A program made the position numbers and the translations under genes. Under the pieces are notes generated by a model. That model saw nothing but the letters and a program-made list of their open reading frames with translations. It made no database searches and was not told the DNA's origin. Shown in pieces: positions 1 through 10,744 of a stretch of 64,000 nt of DNA. Source of the DNA: Notospermus geniculatus. Lineage: Eukaryota; Nemertea; Pilidiophora; Heteronemertea; Lineidae. The stretch's first letter is position 1. Every line of letters begins with the position of its first letter. The stretch lies in NCBI GenBank assembly GCA_002633025.1, contig NMRB01001824.1, positions 33,725 to 97,724 on the forward strand. Direction: 5' to 3'.

Positions 1-276
1 CTTTGTGGGGGGGGGGGGGTACGTCTGGAGCCCGGTCTGGAGTCAGTCGTGACAAACGATGTACAGTTTGTTTGAAGGTCGCAGGAGAATGAACCAGGAA
101 CGAGGTCGAGTGATATCGATCGTACGGAATGAGTCCACATTGATGCATGTTCCTTCGTAGTCGGCCTATACCTCGCCGTTTGTTCACACATATCCAATAA
201 TAATAATAAGCAAAAAACATCAGTACAAAGGCACGTCCGGCCAGCATTTAACCGGGTAAGGGATATCTTCCTCTTT

Positions 277-477
277 ATCAGTTCACAGGCGTCTCATACG
301 TCTGTCTGTAGCTGTACTTGTGGGGGGAGGGGAGGTTCTTGGGGACCCTGGGGCTACTATACACTATAAAAAGTCTTTTTATAGTGTATACACTGGTATA
401 GTAAGCCCCAGGGCTCCCAAAAACCTCCCCCTCCCCCTACAAATACAGACAGACGTACGAGATGCCTGTGATCAGTT
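277..477. mobile_element. palindromic MITE with 7-bp target duplication
   Basis: The body, 284-470, folds on itself: the left arm starts CACAGGCGTCT and the right end is AGATGCCTGTG. The centre is an AT-rich hairpin near 360-390. ATCAGTT flanks it on both sides (277-283 and 471-477), a 7-bp duplication. Its termini resemble those of the palindrome at 8016-8160, so the two belong to one family. The arms are imperfect, so this copy is older than that one. Confidence 0.8.
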
Positions 478-766
478 CTTTTAAAAGGCACGTGTTCACG
501 GGAGCTACCCTCTAGCCGTCCGTTCGTGTTTTTGTTCGAACACGAGTCACATGAAAGTGGCATGCTTCCATGTGAAATAATCTCATTGATGATCAACTGT
601 GACCATAACACTTTTTTTCAAATCTAACTGTTGTTAAGAAACTTTCTCAACTCGAGTTTCAATAAGTACACGTCGATGGCTAGGGTAGCTCTCGTGGACG
701 TATTAACCAATAAGGAACGACCACAGTGTTGACACACGTTTTTTTATTATTACAGATGGTTTAGTA

Positions 767-982
767 ATGAAGCAGAATATATTTGAGGAACCTCCTCAGG
801 AACAGGTGGACAGTGTTGAATGTGTTGAAAACGAAAATTTGCCGATGAGCAATTTGAGGAACTACAGTAGTTGTACTTTCGTCGTTGGTTCTTCAAAGAC
901 ATTTTGGTTTAACGTTACAGACTTCAGAGGCCACTCCCAATATAGGCATTTTCATATGGACTTTCTACCAAATATGGTATGA
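767..982 (+). CDS. possible terminal exon of an unknown gene
   Basis: A 71-codon ORF follows a pyrimidine/AT-rich stretch ending in TTATTATTACAG (about 744-755), which could be a splice acceptor. The frame stays open upstream to that AG. The product is acidic at the N-terminus (EEPPQEQVDSVECVENEN) and has no recognised domain. There is no similarity I can name and no partner exon was found. It may be a chance ORF. Confidence 0.2.
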   Translation: MKQNIFEEPPQEQVDSVECVENENLPMSNLRNYSSCTFVVGSSKTFWFNVTDFRGHSQYRHFHMDFLPNMV

Positions 983-1317
983 TGATCTAACTGTGACATA
1001 CATTGCAAGTAAAATTAACTTTCTTTGAGCCCAAATCAGTTCCATTGGCAATAAGAGGCAAATATTGCTGAAAATGGAGATCAAAGATTTGTCTCTCCTT
1101 CTTGGATAATAAAAATAACAAACGTTGCTGAGAAATAACTGAGTCTATCATGCAGCAGTATATACATATAAGCTTAAGCTTCATACTGTACCTCGGATAT
1201 CTACTGGTCGTTTGCACCAATAATTCTGACGTAAAGAAACACATGTAGACACCCGATATTTCCATTGGGTAAGTATCTCCATTTATGAGCCTACAGTACA
1301 GACGAATGTTTCTTTGA

Positions 1318-1569
1318 GGTAACACGCTGGTGATTCAAACACAAAATTATTTTATTCGTACGCGAAGTCGTTGACGCATAACTAATGGTGCTTGTCGTAT
1401 TCCCAGTTCATCTGGTAAATGGAAGGGGTGACGGGTGATTACATAATAAGCTGTCACCCCCTTCTATTTGCCTAAACAACTGCAAAAATAGTCAACACGA
1501 TTAGTTATGCATGGGTAAAAATCGCGTACGAAAAAAAGATTTTTACGTTTGAATCACCAGCGTGGGTAA
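1318..1569. mobile_element. inverted-repeat element with 5-bp duplication
   Basis: The body, 1323-1564, has termini CACGCTGGTGATTCAAAC and its reverse complement. GGTAA is repeated directly at 1318-1322 and 1565-1569. The arms continue inward with mismatches (TTCGTACGCGA, GCATAACTAAT). There is no transposase coding capacity. Confidence 0.75.
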
Positions 1570-1766
1570 GGTACTCCAGTAGGGCTATATGAACAAACAG
1601 GTGTAGAAGTAAAAAATGTCCGCCAGTAAAAAGTGTCCATTTCTATTGTTGAATGACGGATTAAGGTGCGTGGGTATAGAAACCAATCGCCAGAGATTAG
1701 ATTGTAACAATAGGGTCATTTGTCCCCACGACAATTTTTGCTAGGACACTCTTGCCTTTCACACCT

Positions 1767-1903
1767 GGGCCCGGTTGCACAAAGAATCTTAAAGTCTAAG
1801 ACAAAACTTAAGTCTGAAATGAAGCCATCTGATTTGCTGAAACCTGGTCACATGATGACTTAAGTCAAACTTTAGACTTAAGATTCTTTGTGAAACTGGG
1901 CCC
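1767..1903. mobile_element. palindromic MITE, GGGCCCGGTTGCACAAA type
   Basis: Starts GGGCCCGGTTGCACAAAGAA and ends as its near reverse complement. The arms share AGATTCTTTGTG and ACTTAAG-like words. No clear target duplication. It abuts a second palindrome at 1907-2014, and related termini occur at 13257-13415 and 42566-42701. Confidence 0.7.
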
Positions 1904-1906
1904 AGG

Positions 1907-2014
1907 GGCCGTATTCATAAAACTACTTAAGTCTAAGTATGACACTTATCCTTTGTTCAACACAAAAGATAAGTATCACACTTTGACTTAAGTATGTTTA
2001 TGAATATGGATCCG
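1907..2014. mobile_element. palindromic MITE, GGCCGTATTCATAAA type
   Basis: The arms start GGCCGTATTCATAAAACTA and end TTTATGAATATGGATCC. The loop lies around 1955-1965. Its termini belong to the GGGCCGTATT group also seen at 22902-23302, 38981-39109 and 57799-57918. Confidence 0.65.
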
Positions 2015-2536
2015 GGATAGTAAACAGGAGCGATCAGTCACTTGACCAATAGGTGTCACTACCGTCCAGTTTATGCCAATCGAACTCATTCTATAGTCCG
2101 ACACAACCTTCGCGCGACCCAAAGGAATGCGGAAATACGAAATCTGACAACAACTTGCGGCTACATAATTATGCATGTGAAAGTGTAGCAGACTATAATT
2201 TGGTCACGCTGTCCAATCGGTTATTCTAGAGTCGTGTGTTGAATAAGATTTGCGGTCAGCCTGTGGTTTGTGGTAAGCCTACTTCCGCATTCCACTGGGT
2301 CGGGCGAAGGCTGCGCCGGACTATAGTTGATCGATCATGAGCACCAATCAGACGACTGCATCCGTCCGATAGAACTTTGCTGTCTTCATTTGGCGCTAAG
2401 CCACTGGTGTGACAGTATCAGGGTCACGTGATAAAACATTACCAACTATCGCATTCGGAACGACCTGGGGCGAACTGCTTACTGTCCACGGGGCAGCGCA
2501 TTTCACCTCGGACACAAGTCCAAGGCAGCCATATTT

Positions 2537-2542
2537 TTTATT
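2537..2542 (-). promoter_or_regulatory. poly(A) signal for the 2554-3591 gene
   Basis: AATAAA on the minus strand, about a dozen bases past the stop codon. This implies a very short 3' UTR if used. Confidence 0.4.
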
Positions 2543-2553
2543 GCTACACGTGA

Positions 2554-3591
2554 TCATTTATAACGCTGCGCTTTAGCGGGACGTCGGTAATGAGATAAAC
2601 TTAAGTACTGTAGTGTAGGTGCCCCCACAAACTGATGGAAAGGCGACTTCTGCGATTTCACAGAGTAACCTATCACGAGAGCGTTTCCTTTCACAGAGCA
2701 AATCGGATACCTGAGTGTCTTTATCTCCTTGTTGAATTTGATTTGTATTTGATTCATTGCGACTGTTTTCTTCTCTGTGTCAATGTCAAGTTGATACACC
2801 CTGACCTCTCGGGGTACATAACGTTCGTCACCTTCTCGGGGTACATCACCTTCCATCACCCCAACCATGAATACCTCCCCAAATGTACCCGAGCAGGTAT
2901 CAGTACATTTGAACCCCTCCACCCCATGAGGTACTGACATGACCGCAGTCAGGCTGTTCTCACCCACCTGGTAGTATGAGATTGTGTCGGCTCCATAGCT
3001 ACATACAGCCATACCTGTGATTCTACAGAATGTTAATAGATATCCGTGACCGATCTTGATATCCCAGAATTTACCTTCACTGTCGATCAAAACAATATAA
3101 TGATCATCTTTTTTCCCATATGAAGCGAAGACGTTTCCATGACTATCACCCTCAACCGACAACAATCGCATCGCCTTATTTGAGAGCTTCAAATCGATTT
3201 CCCTCTTCGTATCTCTGACGACATCTATGACGACAAGGATAGGTGATTGTGCTCTCAGGACAACTAGATGATCTTGTCCTAATGCAGCAATGTCATAAGG
3301 TATGGGGAGGTCCTCTTCCATTATAACCTTAGCGAAAGGGGAGGGTAAGTTCCATAGCAACACCTGGGAACTTTCACAAATTTCATCACCGATAAATGCA
3401 GCTATGCGATCTTTTGACATGAATGCGACGCTGAGCATTTGATTCCCATCTGGAACCTTTAGTTCTAAGGTTTGTGAAGCGGATGAGAATCGTCCCGCAG
3501 AAGCGACATATTCTTCGCTCAAGTCATCATTTGTTTTCATCCTCGCCCTAAACCGCGTCATGACGGCGTCATCGCTGTCAGCACACGCCAT
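2554..3591 (-). CDS. beta-propeller-like protein of unknown function
   Basis: A 345-residue protein in a single open exon. I start it at the ATG at 3591 (context AACATGG). That ATG lies a few bases after a good splice acceptor (TTATATTTGCAG, exon from 3596), so the gene probably has a 5' UTR intron. The product reads as repeated short beta-strands with WD40/NHL-like spacing: ..LLWNLPSPF (about residues 80-90), HLVVLRAQSPILVVIDV (110-125), NVFASYGKKDDHYIVLIDSEGKFWDI (160-185), MAVCSYGADTISYYQV (200-215). No catalytic residues, signal peptide or TM segment is visible. A duplicated stretch (GDVPREGDERYVPRE) sits near residue 255 and is matched by a small tandem repeat in the DNA. It may be a lineage-specific propeller or the C-terminal part of a TRIM/NHL-type protein. 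I cannot name it. Confidence 0.7.
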   Translation of the reverse strand: MACADSDDAVMTRFRARMKTNDDLSEEYVASAGRFSSASQTLELKVPDGNQMLSVAFMSKDRIAAFIGDEICESSQVLLWNLPSPFAKVIMEEDLPIPYDIAALGQDHLVVLRAQSPILVVIDVVRDTKREIDLKLSNKAMRLLSVEGDSHGNVFASYGKKDDHYIVLIDSEGKFWDIKIGHGYLLTFCRITGMAVCSYGADTISYYQVGENSLTAVMSVPHGVEGFKCTDTCSGTFGEVFMVGVMEGDVPREGDERYVPREVRVYQLDIDTEKKTVAMNQIQIKFNKEIKTLRYPICSVKGNALVIGYSVKSQKSPFHQFVGAPTLQYLSLSHYRRPAKAQRYK

Positions 3592-3765
3592 GTTGCCTGC
3601 AAATATAAGACATAAAAACACTGAATTATCAGTTCATAGACTGTTCAAAGAGATTATCCCATCCCACGTAACGGGACAATGGGTCAAACACGCCATGAGA
3701 AGTAACAAAATAACACGGACTCTTTGCTGACAAAAACATTTCGTATGAGTTGATGAAATCATGAC

Positions 3766-3989
3766 TTAAAGCACCACGGTATTGCCACTTTCTGTCGACA
3801 GCCGGCGCCACCGGTACCGGTACCCGTTCTCCAATACTGTAGTTAAGCCTTTCGCCCGGTGTTGGAGAATGTACGATTACACTACAATGCACGTAGTAGC
3901 ATGCGTAGTTTACCAAGTCGTCAATAGAGGTCTCCCTTAACGCGGGTAGGTGTAACGCAGGATTGGGAAGCAATACTGTGGTCCTTTAA
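3766..3989. mobile_element. TTAA-flanked MITE, copy 1
   Basis: TTAA at both ends (3766-3769, 3986-3989). Termini AGCACCACGGTATTGCC and, from the other end, AGGACCACAGTATTGC. An inner inverted pair, TTCTCCAATACTGTAG / TGTTGGAGAA, is present. About 90% identical to the copy at 62314-62532. The TTAA duplication is typical of piggyBac and Kolobok groups. Confidence 0.8.
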
Positions 3990-4382
3990 GCTCTATATGT
4001 GTTGAAGCCATAAATTTGTATATGTCAGCTTTAAGCTTTTTCTGAACCTTTCAGTCTGTCAGCCTAATCCTTAATCCCTTCTTTTGTGTTTGGTTCTTTG
4101 TGTTTGTTGCCTATATATACTGGCCTCCACCCGAATTTGTTGACTCCATTTTAGCACTGAGACTGAGTGTACTATGAGTGTTAGGGTGCTTGCCATGAGT
4201 TGGCTGTGGGAAGGGACAGAGTCCTGTAAGTTAGCTGATGTAAATTTGTATTTCTCGATTTGTCTTCACTACTTCTTAATATAGGCCTAGCTATATTTCT
4301 CTCTCAATGTACTAAACCTCTCCTGAATTGTTTCAGCGAATTGCTTTAATACCAAAGGAATCTGATGGAAGCGATTTNTGAC

Positions 4383-4632
4383 CATGTGAAGTTTCGGCCC
4401 GATCGGACATCCAATATGGCCGCCAGGTGGCGTAAAAATCATCAAAGTGTTGTAACTCAGGAACGACTTGCCCCAAAGCGCTCCAATGTGCTACATGTAT
4501 GTGGTCCCCTGCAGATGGCCTTTATGTGCATGTGAAGTTCCAGCCCGATCAGACATCCAATATGGCCGCCAGGTGGCATTACCCAAAAATCATCAAAGTG
4601 CTACCTGGGAACGACTTGACCCAGATTGCTCA
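4383..4632. repeat. two tandem diverged copies, period about 146 bp
   Basis: The block CATGTGAAGTT..GACATCCAATATGGCCGCCAGGTGGC..AAAATCATCAAAGTG occurs at about 4383 and again at about 4529, with some base changes and a few indels. Confidence 0.7.
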
Positions 4633-5622
4633 TAACTGATATGTACCTCCCTCTGTCATTAGACTATTATGTCCAACCCGGTGAGCACATGGTCCATGGA
4701 CCATTTCGTTATCTTTGTTTCCAACATTTGCAGAGACAGTACTGTCAATATATAAAGTGGAATGTTACTAGCCAAGAACGTGGTTCCAACAAAATGGCCG
4801 CCGCCAAATGTGCCATATAAAATACAGATAGCAGACGAGGCCATTTAAAGCCGCATTGTATTGAATTCAGAAAGTGCTTACGTCCTCCGACGTTAGTGTA
4901 GTGTAAAATGTACTATGCTCTATCTGAATACATAGCTCTGCCTTCAGTTTTTTCAATGTGTGCTGAAAACTAGGACTTGATTCTTTGAAGTACCGGTACG
5001 TAAAAGGCAAGTATTTTGGGGACCTTCAAGAGGCTATGAGACCTATACCTGCACTCTCCTAACACTTTGAAAATATCGTAAAATTCAATACAGTGAGGCC
5101 ATTTAAAACACTCAATGAATGTTCACCAAAGGGTATTAGATAACAGTACCGGTAATTAGTACGTTTGATATTTCAGGATTGGTAGGAGTGACCACTCACC
5201 TTGTCACGTTGCACCTTACAGTTGAAGCATTCTACCTGGCGTTTGAATCCCTGTTTGCGCCAGTTCTCAATCTTTTGGAAACATCCTGTTGTCACTGCTA
5301 TCAACAATCTATTCCTTGGTATATAAACCATATTCGTCGGGGTTGGTTGGTTTTGGCGCAGTTATGGTCACGAGTTGAACATTGTCTGCTGTTATATAGG
5401 CCTACACATAAATAAAACCAGAAATGCGTCAGACAAGAAAAATACCTTCCTCTCTCTGCTTATTCATATCATGCCACGGCTCGGTGAAGATATAGGCCTA
5501 GCTCTCGTTCGTCGTCTGTCCACAAAATTGTTGAAAAAAAAATATGTACTCACAAGTATATTTGTAGAAGAATTGAAACTTAGCCCATCACAAGAACACC
5601 AATGTTCAAACATGTACCGACA

Positions 5623-6011
5623 TTAAAGCGAATGGCTCGCGGGGTTTGTTTACATTTTTGGTGGTACCTTCCATAGAGAGTGAATCTAGCCTCCAGGCAA
5701 AGCGGTGCCCCAGCCATATGCAACACCTGTGCAAATATGCGAATGCAAACACTGTGGACGAGGTTCCAGTAAAAATTTGTTAAAATGGGTTAATGACGTT
5801 TTCAAATTCAGTAGGTCAAGATGTACATTTTGTACTATTCCCATTGATTTTGAAGCGGCAGATTTTGCAGAATGCGCCTCCGAAGTTTGGCTGTCTAATG
5901 CATTTCCCATTAAACTAAAATCCTTCTTTTGCCTTTTTCTCAAAACGCTGCTTGATATCGATGACCAACTGTCATGGCGCCACAACAAACCCCGCGAGCC
6001 ATTCGCTTTAA
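5623..6011. mobile_element. TTAA-flanked element with GCGAATGGCTCGCGGGG termini
   Basis: TTAA at 5623-5626 and 6008-6011. The inverted termini AGCGAATGGCTCGCGGGG are perfect for over 20 bp, continuing TTTGTT. The interior holds an ORF from 5705 that is open to the right terminus and reads through it. It has CECKHC and, further on, CTFC cysteine pairs. No transposase domain is recognised. Probably a non-autonomous piggyBac/Kolobok-type element. Confidence 0.8.
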
Positions 6012-6755
6012 AATATGTAGATTATAGATTATATATAGAGGTATATATATTGACCTCTGAAACACACCCACCATCCCTGCATCTCTGATATTGTTGGGGT
6101 TCTGAAAACAGAGAGGAAGCGTATTTTAAAAGCAGTCCAACATTGGATAAACAACAGAGCTCAGCTCAGCCAAGTGCAACGTGAGATTGAGCCAATCCAG
6201 AAAGCTAAAAATGTTCAAATTTGGGGAGTGTTCTTCTCCCTGGCTACAGGTGCGTCAGTTAGTCTGTGGAGAGGCTTGGGCATTGTCAGAAACTTCCTTC
6301 GGGCCGTAGAGTGGATACCTAAGACGGTAGGCAGCACGGAGTGCATGGCGTTGGTAGCGTCGAGATGTTGGCTCCAAACACTTCTCATGCCTTCTGGGTT
6401 TAGGGCGGACTCACGGATAAGTTTATTGGGATAGCCCCATGGCAATGTCTAATGCCTCAGACGAACTGCAGAAGAAATACTTCCTCACATTTGACATGCA
6501 CAAAATTTGGTCATAATCAAGAGCCATTATTGCTCCACCGAGGTCGAATTTTTGGCATGATTTTTTCTGTTGCATACTTGTTTTCATACCGGTAATTAAA
6601 GTGTACCGGTACAGTGTTGTTGGAAAAATCCCCCTCCCCTCCCTAGCTCTTCCTCTCTGATTTTCAAGTTTTTAAACGCCCGCCTCCACAAGGAGGCGTA
6701 GCATCATGCCCGTGTCCAATAGGAGGCGTAGCGTATTGGTCATTATTAGGTTTTG

Positions 6756-7037
6756 TGTGCAGGGCGCGGATCCAGGATTTTGGGCAGAGGGGGGTCAGGG
6801 CCGCCGAGGGCGGTCGCTGGAGGCGGGCGCCGAATATGTCCGCGCTGACGGAGGTCTGGCCTGGGAAAATTTTGAAATCTAGAAGGCCGTAGACGCGATT
6901 TCCTGGCATCTCAGTATCAAAACAGAAGCTTTATTTTGCGTTTTTTGCCTGCTGTCGCAAATTATTGAAAGAAAAAACAATTGGTGGCGGCGAGCAGGGG
7001 GGTCAGGACCCCCAAAACCCCCCTCTGGATCCGCGCC
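6756..7037. mobile_element. hAT-like MITE, CGCGGATCCAG termini
   Basis: The left end is CAGGGCGCGGATCCAGGATT and the right end reads CAGGCGCGGATCCAGAGG on the other strand. Interior G/C runs give long imperfect arms. A short GTGTG is shared by the flanks but is not conclusive as a target duplication. Confidence 0.6.
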
Positions 7038-7759
7038 TGGTGTGGCATCTGTTCGTCAGTCAGTCAGGTCTGTCAATCCTACATGTATTCATGGATTCAA
7101 ACCTCTTAAGTGCATAATTATGTCAGTGTCTAGAACTCTTTTTAAATCCATGAAATTCGAGTATGTCTGTGTAATTCCAAATGGTAGGCCCAGGCGACGT
7201 CGTGTCAGTTACCCATGTTACGGCCACTTTAAGGTCACTTTTGTCTAGTCGGTAGACTGCAGGGGTACAAAAAATGATTTTTGACACTGGATAATTTGGA
7301 TCTTTATATTTTTTATTCATCGAAGCTGATATGAATGCTTCTACTCTCAAATTCAAGGGAATTTAGTTGAGCGGAGCTAGTAGGTGCACGTTGCTAAGGT
7401 GCAGTAAGCTTTTCCATTCCTTCTACCTTTGCACCATTTCTTTGAGGTAGGCGTAACTTCGGTGAGCAGTGGATGGTTGGGCCCGTTGTTTGTAGTGGAT
7501 CCATGATTGTTTGTACCCAGCTCTGGACAACTGGATGTTGTCCCTAGCTGTGTGTGTAATCGTATGGCTTCCCGGCCTCTTCGGGAGAGGGTTGCCTGCC
7601 ATTACCGCTACAAACCTTCATTTCCGACTCGGGTGCTTAGTTGGAACATTGGGATCAACGACAACCGCTTGGCAAGGTAGTGGGTCATTTAGCCATCCAT
7701 GTAGGAATGGGCTCATGTTTTGAAAAATACTGGCGAAGCTCAACTGGGGTAAACAAATG

Positions 7760-7830
7760 AAATGCCATAACCCGGGATTCGAACCACAGTCCTTTTCTGA
7801 ATCATGCGTTCAACCGACTGGGCTTAAGAG
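7760..7830 (-). repeat. tRNA-derived SINE fragment
   Basis: The minus strand reads AAGCCCAGTCGGTTGAACGC (A-box-like) and then GGTTCGAATCCCGGG (B box), the pol III promoter pair of a tRNA-type SINE head. Confidence 0.5.
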
Positions 7831-8008
7831 ACATTTCCTACTTGCTGGGCCAGTAATTTAGTAAATACATGTAGGCCTAGGCCTAGTTTCTCGTCCTGTC
7901 CACCGCCTGCATGAAATGAAGTGAAAAAAAATTGAAGAAACATTCTTCAGATGGTTCACAGGAACAACTTTCTTCAAATATTTAATATTTTTCAACCACT
8001 ACCGTAAG

Positions 8009-8167
8009 ATGTGAGCACGGGCATCTGGAGAGTAAATAGTAAAAGTAGGGCCCAGTCTCCAAGTTACACATGGAGTTTCCGAAGGAGTTTCCTTCGGAAA
8101 CTCCATGTGTAACTTGGAGACTGGGCCCTACTTTTACTATTTACTCTCCAGATGCCCGTGATGTGAG
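8009..8167. mobile_element. perfect 145-bp palindrome with 7-bp duplication
   Basis: The body, 8016-8160, has two identical 71-base arms around a 3-base centre (8087-8089), starting CACGGGCATCTGGAGAG. ATGTGAG flanks it at 8009-8015 and 8161-8167. Perfect arms plus a perfect duplication indicate a very recent insertion. Same terminal family as 277-477. Confidence 0.92.
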
Positions 8168-8267
8168 AAAACTTTGACAGATGATGCCGTCTGCCTTCGG
8201 GACAAGGTTGAGGTAATGTGTGAACTTGCTGTACGTTTGATGAAGTCTCAGGTGTCCAATGTATCTT

Positions 8268-8532
8268 ACTGACCATTTTGCAAAAGGTGATTGACAATTC
8301 TTCGAAATTGTTTCCTGTTATCACCTCCCTGAAATTCTTGTGATAATATTTTAGTGAATATTTTTATTTTTATTTTTACTGAAATTCTTGTGATAATATT
8401 TTAGTGAATATTTTTATTTTTATTTTTACTGACCATTTTGCAAAAGGTGATTGACAATTCTTCGAAATTGTTTCCTGTTATCACCTCCCTGAAATTCTTG
8501 TGATAATATTTTAGTGAATATTTTTATTTTTG
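8268..8532. repeat. nested tandem duplication
   Basis: A block of about 105 bp (ACTGACCATTTTGCAAAAGG .. ATTTTTATTTTT) occurs at 8268-8372 and 8428-8532. Between them is an extra copy of only its 3' half (CTGAAATTCTTGTGATAATA ..). The copies are almost identical, so the event is recent. Confidence 0.85.
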
Positions 8533-8633
8533 TCTATACATAAATTTTGTGACATAGTATTTAACAGTTGATGCTAAAAGACGCACATCTGACTTGTGAT
8601 TTCGACTTCACACATTCCAACCTTAAACCTCAG

Positions 8634-8750
8634 CGCCCAAATCCATAACACCTTGCCAGCTTTAATTGGTTGCTAGTTGTGTACATCGGCCTGTACAAAC
8701 TGGGAACTTTAGCAGGCAACTAAGCCTGGCAAGATTTTATGGATTTGGGC
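8634..8750. mobile_element. palindromic MITE, GCCCAAATCCATAA termini
   Basis: Starts GCCCAAATCCATAACACC and ends TTATGGATTTGGGC. The inner arms pair CTTGCCAGCTT with AAGCCTGGCAAG. Target duplication unclear. Confidence 0.7.
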
Positions 8751-8801
8751 CCTGATTTCTCTTCCAATTTTTGTATTTTTTGTTTGGCAGCTACATTATT
8801 G

Positions 8802-9023
8802 TACACAGTAAGTACTTAGTTAAATGGTGGTGAAGGAGGAAATCATTATTTCAGGCCCCTTGTGGAATCTATCAGGTCTAGTCCAACTAAGTCTGTCAAT
8901 CTGTGCTTTAAAACAATAGGCCTCAAATCGACTTCTTATTGAATTGATGTTTTATTATATTTGCCTCCCACTCTGGTTTTAGTCAAATTTTATTGACCAC
9001 CATTTAACTAAGTACTCACTGTA
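8802..9023. mobile_element. Tc1/mariner-type MITE (TA ends)
   Basis: Arms TACACAGTAAGTACTTAGTT and ACTAAGTACTCACTGTA, followed inward by AAATGGTGGT in both. Bounded by TA on each side, as expected for Tc1/mariner. Confidence 0.7.
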
Positions 9024-9103
9024 TACACATCATTTTATAACTTGCATGAATACATGTGTTGATTCCATAATCTGTACGCCCAACATATTACGGTACCTCA
9101 AAG

Positions 9104-9818
9104 TTAGGCCATGTAAAAAAAAATAATTGGTTAGCATCCCCTCCCGCCATGGAAATCACCCCCCTCCTCAAAAAATTTTTATTTTTTATTTTCAGAAAAA
9201 ACCTTTCAAAAACTGCCAAAAGAGTGATAAAATTGTAGGCTGGGATGCTTAAATAAAACAACACAGTTTTAAAGGATAGAAAGTAGTTTTTGTTTCAATT
9301 CATACCTATTACATTTGAAATTTCCCTCAGGTCGCCATGATTACCATGGTAACATGCATCTCAAACTCAATCTAATACATATAAAGCAAATTCGCCCGGT
9401 CTTTGTCACGAATGTTCTCTGCAACCGGTGCATGGAGGGAGCTGAGCAATACCTTATTCGATTGCTCTTGATACAAGGAGTGATCTTTTCAAGGTTAAAA
9501 TTTCAAAATCGGCCAAACTATGCTTTAAGAAGCGTTTTTCAGTGAAATTGCATCAAATTCAAAAGCAATGACGTCACAAACGTTGTGTGACGTCATGCAT
9601 GTCATCACCGTTGCCGTCTGCATGACGTCATCACGTCACTGAGGTACGTCCGCAGCTGGCATGGCTGGGCTAAAATGTCCACAAAGTACCGCGCATCTTA
9701 CACAAACCCGGTTTACCGGGTACTAAGCTAGTAAAAAATAAAATAAAAACCTCCCGCCCTCCTCAGAAAACTGAGAGTGGAAGGATGCTAACCAACTATT
9801 TTTTTTTACATGGCCTTA
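9104..9818. mobile_element. PIF/Harbinger-type element with TTA duplication
   Basis: The body, 9107-9815 (709 bp), is bounded by TTA (9104-9106 and 9816-9818). Termini GGCCATGTAAAAAAA and the reverse complement, continuing GGTTAGCATCC. The interior is rich in TGACGTCA-like words (9567-9640). The ORF at 9315-9545 has no transposase motif. Confidence 0.75.
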
Positions 9819-10083
9819 TCTATGTACAATTCTGAACAACATGTCTGTCTCCCTCTTCTGCCTCACTGTATGTTCTTGTGCAATTTTCATAATCCTCTTG
9901 TAAATTGTAAGCCAGATTGTCAAATAAAGTAGCCATGTAAGTGGTGAGGGCCTTAAGTTCTTTGAACTTTTGCCCCAACCTTTTTGTATTGTTTTGACAA
10001 ATGAAATAACTAACTTGGACAGATGTTCTTTATTTATTATTTATTTATTATATATAATAGTGTCTTTTATAATAAAGGAGACA

Positions 10084-10665
10084 AGGGTTATTCGCGTGCG
10101 CTCATGCGGAACAACGTTAAAAAATGACCATTTTCAGGATTTTGGGGTTATTCGCGTGCGCTCATGCGGAACCGTTTGGAATTTTATTATTTTTCCCTTT
10201 CCCATTGGTTCCGCATGAGCGCACGCGAATAACGCGAAGTCTTAAAAAATGCCATTTTTTGAGACTTCAGGGTTATTCGCGTGCGCTCATGCGGAACCGT
10301 TTGGAATTTTATTATTTTTCCCTTTCCCATTGGTTCCGCATGAGCGCACGCGAATAACGCGAAGAAATGGCATTTTTTGAGAATTCAGGGTTATTCGCGT
10401 TCGCTCATGCGGAACCGTTTGAAATTTTATTATTTTTCCCTTTCCCATTGGTTCCGCATGAGCGCACGCGAATAACGCGAAGTCTTAAAAAATGCCATTT
10501 TTTGAGACTTCAGGGTTATTCGCGTGCGCTCATGCAGAACCGTTTGGAATTTTATTATTTTTCCCTTTCCCATTGGTTCCGCATGAGCGCACGCGAATAA
10601 CCCCGACATCATGAAAATGGTAATTTTTTAACACCGTTCCGCATGAGCGCACGAGAATAACCCTT
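10084..10665. repeat. array of alternating inverted GCGTGCGCTCATGCGGAAC units
   Basis: About ten copies of a motif containing TTATTCGCGTGCGCTCATGC occur at roughly 60-bp intervals, forward at about 10088, 10147, 10272, 10391 and 10514, and reversed at about 10207, 10330, 10450, 10574 and 10635. The spacers are AT-rich (ATTTTATTATTTTTCCC) or ATGCCATTTTTTGAGACTTC. The outermost copies make the whole array one large inverted repeat. It lies just beyond the predicted EARS2 3' end. Confidence 0.85.
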
Positions 10666-10744
10666 CTCTCGAGTATTATAAGAATAACCCTTATGACTAA
10701 GGGGGAAGTGGGTAAAAACTTCAACAAGTTTTCAGACAATGTTC

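Larger units (their letters stand above)
1..2553. other. non-coding, repeat-rich flank
   Basis: Starts with a short G run (7-19). It contains four inverted-repeat elements (277-477, 1318-1569, 1767-1903, 1907-2014; listed separately) and one weak exon-like ORF at 767-982. Nothing else with coding character was seen. The stretch 2015-2536 shows no recognisable feature. Confidence 0.6.

Noticed and set aside
3629-3973. Minus-strand 114-codon ORF
   Set aside because: Most of it lies in the TTAA-flanked repeat that recurs at 62314, so it is not a gene.
10084-10665. CRISPR-like array
   Set aside because: Repeats alternate in orientation, the spacers are repetitive, and the genome is eukaryotic.
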